This document shows positions 7,425 through 13,537 of a stretch of DNA of 13,537 nt, in pieces (position 1 is the first letter of the stretch; every line of letters starts with the position of its first letter). A model generated the notes under the pieces. The model made no database searches. It had not been told where the DNA came from and was given only the letters and a program-made list of their open reading frames with translations. Both the position numbers and the translations under genes were made by a program. Location: positions 1 through 13,537 of the forward strand of contig CAJVPP010002782.1 in assembly GCA_910592005.1 (NCBI GenBank), in the 5' to 3' direction. Source of the stretch: Funneliformis mosseae (Eukaryota > Glomeromycota > Glomeromycetes > Glomerales > Glomeraceae).

Positions 7425-9867
7425 TCATTCATATATATTTATATTATGTTTTTTCAAAATTTCTACTGCTTTAGACTGACCAAACAAACAAGCTTGTCTT
7501 AAATATTTAATACCTTTTTGTGTATCCTTTTCAAAATTAAGTTTACCTGAAAAATATACATCGCCAAGGTTATAAAGAGCGGTAGCATTATTATTATCAG
7601 CTGCCATTTTTAAATATTCCATGAACTTTCTACTATCAATATTTTGATTTTCTTTATCAATTAAACAAAATGCATATCGTAATTGAGCATCAGCATTACC
7701 CGCATCCGCCGCCTCCTTAAATAATTCCATGGCACGTTTCTTGTTTTTTTCTACATGCCTGCCTTCCAGATAATAATACCCGCACCAATATTTTGCCAAT
7801 ATATCTCCTACTTCGGCGTTCCCTTTGAAACATCCCCAAGCCTTTTCATATTCATGTGCTTTGTGAGCTTGTAAACCTTCTTTGACCGTAAGTAATGGTG
7901 TAACTGGTGTAGAAATAGAAAAATTATCATCAGGGATACTTAAGTCTTGTTGGTCATCATCTTCACAACGTACTATCGGAGAAATTATATTTAATATATA
8001 TTTCTGAAATAATTCATTCATCATATTGAAGAGAAGTTGAATTCCTGGACGTAATGATGGTTCTTGTTGCCAAGCGAGCTTAATAATTTCACCATATCCA
8101 ACTTGAAGTGGATTTTGGGTTAATCCAAATTCCAATGTTTCCCTACCACCTTTGGAAACATATTTTTGAATGTCCACCATAGTCATTTTTTCGTATGGTA
8201 TTTTTTCAAAGGCAAGTTCCCAAAGGAGCATTCCAAAACTGAAAATTTCACATTGAATAGTATATCTAGCTTCTTGTTTTTTATTAGAACTTTTCGGATC
8301 ACGATCATAACTGTTTAACTTTTCTGGTGCTAACCAATGTATTATAGCATTCATATCATCGATCTGACTGGTAACTTCGTTAATTTCACGAGCAAATTTG
8401 AAATTACAAAGTTTGGGTTGCATTTTCTCAGTCATTAACACGTTTTCGCATCGAATATCATGGTGCAAAATTTCCACTGTAGATTTAAATGTGTAATTAA
8501 GGTTAATTTTGAGCGTACATTATGAAAACTTTTTGATTAAAAATCATCACCTGCATGTAAAAAGGCTAATCCACGACAGATATCTCTTACAATAGTAATC
8601 TTTTCCTCCCATCCAAGACTAAAATTCTGATAAACTTCTTTTAAAGTTCCTAGTTCCGCCCATTCAAAAACCATTACATAATTTTTTTCAGATAATTCTG
8701 ATACTCCATGAAATTTAATAATATATGGACAAGCGTGTAACTTTCCCAAAATAGCAAGATGTTTCTGAATTTTTTGCATATTATTCGTAGCAATCGGTTT
8801 GCAAGCAACATCCAATGCGGTAAAACTTTTTTTTAGAACTGTTACTCTGTTGCCTTTACGTAGAACGACGTCTTGCGCATCACGAATTTCTGAAGGTTTG
8901 ATTCTTTTAGCTTCTACTTGTAAAGAATTTTGTCCATTTACTTGTTTGCTGAATGAAGAGATGGAATCAATTTCTTCATTGAGCGAACCGAAACTAAGTG
9001 ATATATGTCCATCTTTAAATCCTAAAAGCTGTTTGTTTTGTTCTAAAATTTTGTCATTTTGTTGTTGAATATTTTCAACTATAATCTTAATTTCGTTATT
9101 TTCGTTAAGGATATGAGTAGTAGTTTCCTTGATTTCATCGGTTTTATTTTCAATAGATGTAACACCGCCTTCAATATCATCCAAAAACTTTATGTAATTT
9201 AAAGAACATGGATTAATTTAACTATTAAATTATTTTTTAAAAAAGTCTTTGCAAATACAATAATATTACATACCTTTTTCATTGCAACAATATCATTTTG
9301 TAAAATTGTAAAGTCCTTATCCATTTGTTCTTTTGTGGCAATAGAAATTGCCAAATTCAAAATATCGGAACATTCATTAAATTCTCCGATAACCTTTTCA
9401 AATTTATCTTTAATATCCCCGCTTGTGAAAAATTTTTTAAATTTCGATAAATTAGAAATTTCAACACAAAATTTCTTAATTTGTTTTAAACAATTTACAA
9501 ATTTTTGAAAAGAGTCATAATAACTTTGTTTACGAAAGTTTTCAAGATTATCTTCCGATTGTCTCATTAATGCTTTAATGGCAGTTTCGGCGGCTTCAAC
9601 TCGGTTAACTAATATACCGCAAGTTCTTTTATTATATTGAACATTTTCATATACTTCTACTATTTCTTTTACCAAACCTGATACAATAGATACAAAAGGT
9701 AGGTAAGGACCAACAGCATCTGCAAGGTTCCCCATAACTTTAATGGTCTCTTTGGCTAATTCGCCAGTAAAACGTCTTTCTCCTGCAAATTGACCCACTT
9801 CATGTATTATTTCAGCACTTGAAGCAATTACTACCGACGCTCCTCCAATGTTTTTTGACATCGACAT
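7425..9867 (-). CDS. gene B: four-helix-bundle (MLKL/HeLo-like) - coiled coil - pseudokinase - Sel1 repeat protein
   Basis: Proposed exons in transcription order are 9867-9274, 9187-8551 and 8476-7425, joining in frame to 760 residues; the stop is TGA. The ATG at 9867 has A at -3; a second ATG two codons later is an alternative start. Residues 1-198 form the helical bundle, with a hydrophobic stretch at about 44-73 and YNKR at 78-81, nearly the same offset as in gene A. Residues 199-255 are rich in E/N/K/I heptads and predict a coiled coil, a possible brace. The kinase domain is about 305-570: VACK lysine K328, HHDIRCEN at 415-422 (D417, N422), NFK at 435-437 in place of DFG, APE at 460-462, and no glycine-rich loop. 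Sel1 repeats cover about 608-757. Over one 57-residue Sel1 stretch I count 34 identities with gene A; the bundle is more diverged. Likely an MLKL-like pseudokinase acting at membranes when triggered (inference). An adaptor function without membrane activity is the main alternative. Confidence 0.85.
8477..8550 (-). other. gene B intron 2 (phase 1)
   Basis: Donor GTGATG, acceptor ATCTACAG, 74 bp. Splicing rebuilds a Val codon in FLHAVEILHHDIRCEN, which lines up with FLQSVDIFHHDLRCEN of gene A. Gene A has no intron at this site. The donor is weaker than the others in the window, but the alignment supports it. Confidence 0.82.
9188..9273 (-). other. gene B intron 1 (domain-boundary intron, phase 0)
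   Basis: Donor GTATGT, acceptor ACATAAAG, 86 bp. It follows residue 198 and is followed by FLDDIEGG, which matches FLQTIEGG after intron 1 of gene A, so position and phase are conserved. Retention would give a 222-residue protein made of the bundle plus a short tail, with the stop at 9199-9201. Confidence 0.85.
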
Positions 9868-10537
9868 CTTTGAATTACTAAAAAAAAATCCGAATTCCTA
9901 ATGTTACAAAACTTTAATTTTTATTGACCAAAAATTTATCTTACCGCAGTATTGATGATTCTTTTTTTTTTTTAAAAAAAAAAAAAAAAGTTGAAAAATT
10001 TTTTTGCCTTTTTTATAATTTTCAAATATGCAAGCGATTCCGTAAACTCCGAGCTCAATATATTGTAAAATTTATTGTTATAGAAATGATCTTATGGCCG
10101 GAGTTTTCAAACCAAAGTTATTTCCATATGGAATTCCTAGAATTTTTGGCAGGCATTTCTGTTTCACAAAAATTAATCATGTCATACAATTTCTTATAAC
10201 TTTTCCGTGTTTGGTAAAAAGGATCTAACGTTGGATTATTTTCGGAATTGTATTTGAATAAAAATAAAACTTATTATAAAATTAAAATTGTTTGTTTAAT
10301 CTTAATTTATCTTTTAAGAATTATTTTTTATTATTTAAACAATTTACTAAATTTGATTATAATAACTATTTAAATAAAAACTTATATAATAAAAAATGTT
10401 CGTGTAACTGCCAACTTTATAAATAATAAATTGTTTACAATTTCATGATAAATGTTACCTTTGATAATTCAAGATTAAAAAGATGTTTTTACGTCTATTT
10501 GTACGTGAAAGGTAAATTGCAAGGCAATAGGTTAACG
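9868..10537. other. upstream region of gene B
   Basis: No gene. A T12 run followed by an A16 run (9962-9989) forms a perfect A/T hairpin. On the minus strand TATAAAA at 10017-10011 could be a core promoter element about 145 bases before the ATG, but the AT background makes this weak. The last CpG before the long CpG-free block is at 10536-10537. Confidence 0.35.
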
Positions 10538-12079
10538 ACTAATTTACAAATTAATAATTTATATATAAAATTATATTATATTTTTATTAAAATATAATAA
10601 AGTTAATCAAAAAAAAATCAATATATAATTATAAAAGTAATTTTAATTAAACTAAAAACTTTAAATTAATTATTAATAATTAAATAAAAATTATTAAATA
10701 GCATTTATTAAACTAATTTTTAAATTTATAATTATTTTAAGAAATAATTTATTTATCTCATGTGTGTAATGTATCACTTCCTTTTGTTACCTATATTACA
10801 TTCCCTCACTTTTTTATTTTTTTTCATATATATTATATATTCTGAAGATTGAGAAATTTTTTTATTAAAAAAATCTATTCTTTACACTCATATTAAATAT
10901 CACATGTTTTAATTTTATCTGATTTTATCTAGAAGTAATATATTATATATACAATAAAAAAATTTACTCTTATTTTAATATTATAAGTTTTTATATATTA
11001 TATTTAATAAAATATAATAATATATATTTATAATCTTATATAATAAAAAAATATTTGTATAATTATTAATATTAGAATATTATATAAATAATTTAAATCT
11101 TTTTTTTAATAAAAATTTTTTAATATCTAAAATTAAATAAATAAATTTGTATTATATTAATATTAATATAATAATTAAAATATAACTAATTTTAGTTCTA
11201 ACAAAGTATATTTGATAGAAAATGATAATTATTTTTTTATCATTATTTTTATTAAAATTAGATATAGTAGGACAAAAATTTATTATATATAATAAATGTA
11301 CTGATCAATAAACTATATATTATATTAAAAATAAACTTAAATTTAGAATAAATAAATAAGTTATATTACATTAACCAATAAATTTCTTAAAAAATAAAAT
11401 ATTCTCAATAGTATATTTTGCTAGTCTGTGATCAAATGTGATCAAAATTATCTGAATATAAAAAGAAAGATGCATTTAAAATTAATAAAATATTTAGTAA
11501 ACTAATAAAATTAATATTTCAAATTAAAGAAATTTAAAACATAAAAAAAGTAAAAAAAGAATTACAATATTTTGAAAATCTTTACCATTTTTTTAGTTTA
11601 TTATCAGATAATAGTAGAAATATAATATATTTATAAAATATTAAGAGATATAAATTTATAATATATAAAATAATAAATTATTTGATTATATAGTCTAATG
11701 CAAAAAGTTTGATATATCAATATGTTCATAGCAAAAAAATAAAATTTTAAATTTAATATAAACATTTAAATATTTTTATTTATTACATGGGATATTTATT
11801 ATTAAAATTGAGTTACAAATATAGTAAATTATATAATCTGTAATGTGATTTTAATAGCTTATCTCCCATATAAGTTTTAAGGAATATTTTAATGTAAATT
11901 TTATTAAAATATAAAATTTCTATAAAAAATTTTATTAATTGTTAATTTCCTTAATTTCAGAATCCTCATAATCACTTTCAGCCAGTGTTGGCATATGACC
12001 TTATCATTTAGCTTAAAATATGACCTTTTGTCATTTGGTCATATGACTGATGGTCATTTTGTCATTTGTCATAAAATTA
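10538..12079. other. extremely AT-rich, CpG-free block
   Basis: Reading line by line I find no CG dinucleotide anywhere in this stretch of about 1.5 kb, and G or C bases are scarce. There is no supportable open frame on either strand, only short A/T runs and ATATAT stretches. It looks like strongly decayed non-coding DNA, possibly old transposon sequence that lost CpG by deamination. I see no terminal repeats or recognisable protein fragments in it. Its right end overlaps the GTCAT-rich block that starts at 11983. Confidence 0.6.
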
Positions 12080-12130
12080 CGTCGCATGTCATATGATTTA
12101 CATGACCGTTAATCATATGACAAGACCTAA
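11983..12130. mobile_element. hAT-like transposon edge with subterminal GTCAT/ATGAC repeats (candidate)
   Basis: CAGTGTTGGC at 11983-11992 resembles hAT transposon termini, which often begin CAGTG or CAGGG. It is followed by a cluster of GTCAT and ATGAC motifs in both orientations through about 12122, including perfect palindromic GTCATATGAC near 12048-12057. Such clusters are typical of transposase-binding subterminal repeats. The bases before it (CTTTCAGC) would be the 8-bp target duplication, but the matching right end is not visible in the window. No transposase is present, so this would be a non-autonomous element. Confidence 0.35.
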
Positions 12131-12257
12131 GTTTTATTGCAAAAATTGCAATATTATTTTACTAAAAATTAGTGATAGTTTAATTTTAACCTAAACACTT
12201 GATAATTAAGAGGTTAAAACTTTAAATTACTATAAAAAACTCTAATACTTTAGTAAA

Positions 12258-13470
12258 TTTAACGTTTTTAACATCAGAGATGACGTTCCGAACATTGGAG
12301 ACGTTAAAATATTGCAAAATTGCAATAAATTTGACGTTCCAAACGTCAAAAGTGTCAAATGTTGTAAAATTGCAATAAAATTTAACGTTTCAAATGTTGG
12401 AGGCGTCAAATGTTGCAAAATTGCAATAAAATTTGACGTTCTGAATGTTGGAAGCGTCAAATGTTGCAAAATTGCAATAAAATTTGACGTTCTAAATATC
12501 GGAGGCGTCAAATATTGCAAAATTGCAATAAAATTTGACATTCTGAATGTCGAAGACGTCAAATATTATAAAATTGCAATAAAATTTGACGTTCTGAACG
12601 TTGAAGGCGTCAAATATTGCAAAATTGTAATAAATTTGACGTTCTAAACGTCATAAGCATCAAATATTGCAAAATTGCAATAAAATTTGACATTCCGAAC
12701 GTCAGAGGCATCAAATATTGCAAAATTGCAATAAAATTTGACGTTCTAAACGTCAGAGGCGTCAAATATTGCAAAATTGCAATAAAATTTGACGTTCTGA
12801 ACATTGGAGGCGTCAAATATTGCAAAATTGCAATAAATTTGACGTTCCAAATGTTGGAGGCGTCAAATATTGCAAAATTGCAATAAAATTTGACGTTCTG
12901 AACATCAGAGGCGTCAAATATTGCAAAATTGCAATAAATTTGACGTTCCAAATGTTAAAGGCGTCAAATATTGCAAAATTGCAATAAAATTTGACGTTCT
13001 GAACGTCAGAGGCGTCAAATATTGCAAAATTGCAATAAAATTTGACGTCCTGAACGTCAAAGACGTCAAATATTGCAAAATTGCAATAAAATTTGACGTT
13101 CTAAATGTCAGAGACGTCAAAATATTGCAAAATTACAATAAATTTAACGTTCCAAATGTCAGAAGCGTCAAATGTTGCAAAATTGCAATAAAATTTGACA
13201 TTCTGAATGTTGGAAGTGTCGAAATATTGCAATTTTGCAATAAATTTGATGTTCCAGACATTAAGGCATCAAAATATTACAATTTTGCAATAAATTCAAC
13301 ATTCTGAATGTCAGAGACATCAAAATATTGCAATTTGCAATATTTTGACGTTTCTGATATCCAGAACATTAAAACTATCAATAAATTTAATGTCTCAAAG
13401 TTGGAGGCGACAATTTTGTAATAAATTGAATGTTCCGTACGTCAGAGGCGTTAATTTTTGCATTTTTGCA
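12258..13470. repeat. 51-bp satellite array, about 23 units
   Basis: The motif GCAAAATTGC or a close variant recurs at 12314, 12364, 12415, 12466, 12517, 12568, 12619, 12669, 12720, 12771, 12822, 12872, 12923, 12973, 13024, 13075, 13127, 13177, 13229, 13279 and 13330. The period is 51 bases, with some 50- and 52-base units. Two worn units follow to about 13470. Each unit holds TTGCAA-AA-TTGCAA, then an AT stretch, then a hairpin of the GACGTT-CTG-AACGTC type, then a G/A-rich segment and GCGTC. Because 51 is divisible by three, long repetitive open frames appear on both strands with a 17-residue period; I treat these as by-products and not genes. Units in the middle are most alike; edge units are worn. 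Confidence 0.92.
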
Positions 13471-13473
13471 AAG

Positions 13474-13537
13474 TTGTGTGACTGGCCAATTCAACCGATT
13501 GGCAGGTCATCATTTCATATTATTTTTCTAATTAACC
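13474..13537. other. unique flank with CCAAT/ATTGG hairpin, runs off window
   Basis: After the array the sequence becomes GC-richer. GCCAAT at about 13483-13488 pairs with ATTGGC at about 13498-13503. TTGGCAGGTCATCATTT loosely recalls TTGGCATATGACC and ATCATTT near 11988-12009, so this may be subterminal sequence of the same mobile element. The window ends too soon to tell. Confidence 0.3.

Noticed and set aside
8799..9068. 89-codon plus-strand open frame, Cys/Ser/Leu-rich
   Set aside because: Antisense shadow of gene B exon 2.
9924..10199. 91-codon plus-strand open frame
   Set aside because: Runs through the T12/A16 homopolymer (Phe and Lys strings); no domain and no partner exon, and it lies in the gene B promoter region.
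12242..13307. Several open frames of 68-128 codons on both strands with 17-residue repeats (such as VKYCKIAIKFDVLNVRG-like units)
   Set aside because: They arise because the 51-bp satellite unit is a multiple of three. Open frames exist on both strands at once and shift wherever a 50- or 52-base unit occurs; there is no promoter or unique sequence.
12258..13470. CRISPR-like array of palindromic repeats
   Set aside because: The whole 51-bp unit repeats; there are no unique spacers, and the context is eukaryotic with spliceosomal introns.

Overview
The window looks like nuclear DNA of an arbuscular mycorrhizal fungus, most likely Rhizophagus or a close relative. That placement is inference from four things seen here: a very AT-rich background with many long A/T homopolymers; short spliceosomal introns (74-95 bp) starting GTAAGT, GTATAA, GTATGT or GTGATG; two proteins joining a degenerate protein kinase domain to C-terminal Sel1 repeats, an architecture strongly expanded in Glomeromycotina; and a decayed coiled-coil fragment of a kind familiar from Rhizophagus gene models.

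Layout. 1-657: AT-rich, no gene. 658-1262 (minus): broken relic of a coiled-coil protein gene. 1263-3184: non-coding, with a GC-richer patch at about 1795-2100 that is dense in palindromes. 3185-3520: promoter and leader of gene A, carrying four copies of an AT-rich hairpin. 3521-5983 (plus): gene A, four exons, 727 residues. 5984-7424: convergent intergenic region with poly(A) signals and a 16-bp palindrome around CACGTG. 7425-9867 (minus): gene B, three exons, 760 residues. 9868-10537: promoter side of gene B. 10538-12079: about 1.5 kb of extremely AT-rich DNA without one CpG. 11983-12130: a GTCAT/ATGAC-rich block whose left edge resembles a hAT transposon end. 12258-13470: a satellite of about 23 units of 51 bp. 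13474-13537: GC-richer DNA with a CCAAT/ATTGG hairpin that runs off the window.

The main biology is the convergent A/B pair. Both proteins have the same order: an N-terminal helical domain of about 195 residues resembling the four-helix-bundle (MLKL N-terminal/HeLo-like) cell-death domain, a variable linker, a kinase domain that keeps the VAIK-type lysine and the HxD aspartate but has lost the DFG aspartate (NFE in A, NFK in B), and Sel1 repeats. This is the layout of an MLKL-type executor (membrane-active bundle, brace, pseudokinase switch) with a Sel1 scaffold added. In both genes the first intron lies at the end of the bundle, and retaining it would give a free bundle protein of 207 or 222 residues. 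I propose a candidate fungal necroptosis-like or heterokaryon/innate-immunity module. The domain architecture is read from sequence; the function is inferred and untested.

The second notable signal is in the 51-bp satellite. Differences between its units are largely C-to-T or G-to-A changes at five CpG positions of an inferred CpG-rich, palindromic ancestral unit, as expected from deamination of methylated CpG. The satellite adjoins the CpG-free AT block and the hAT-like edge, so the right third of the window looks like transposon/satellite heterochromatin beside the cell-death-like gene pair.
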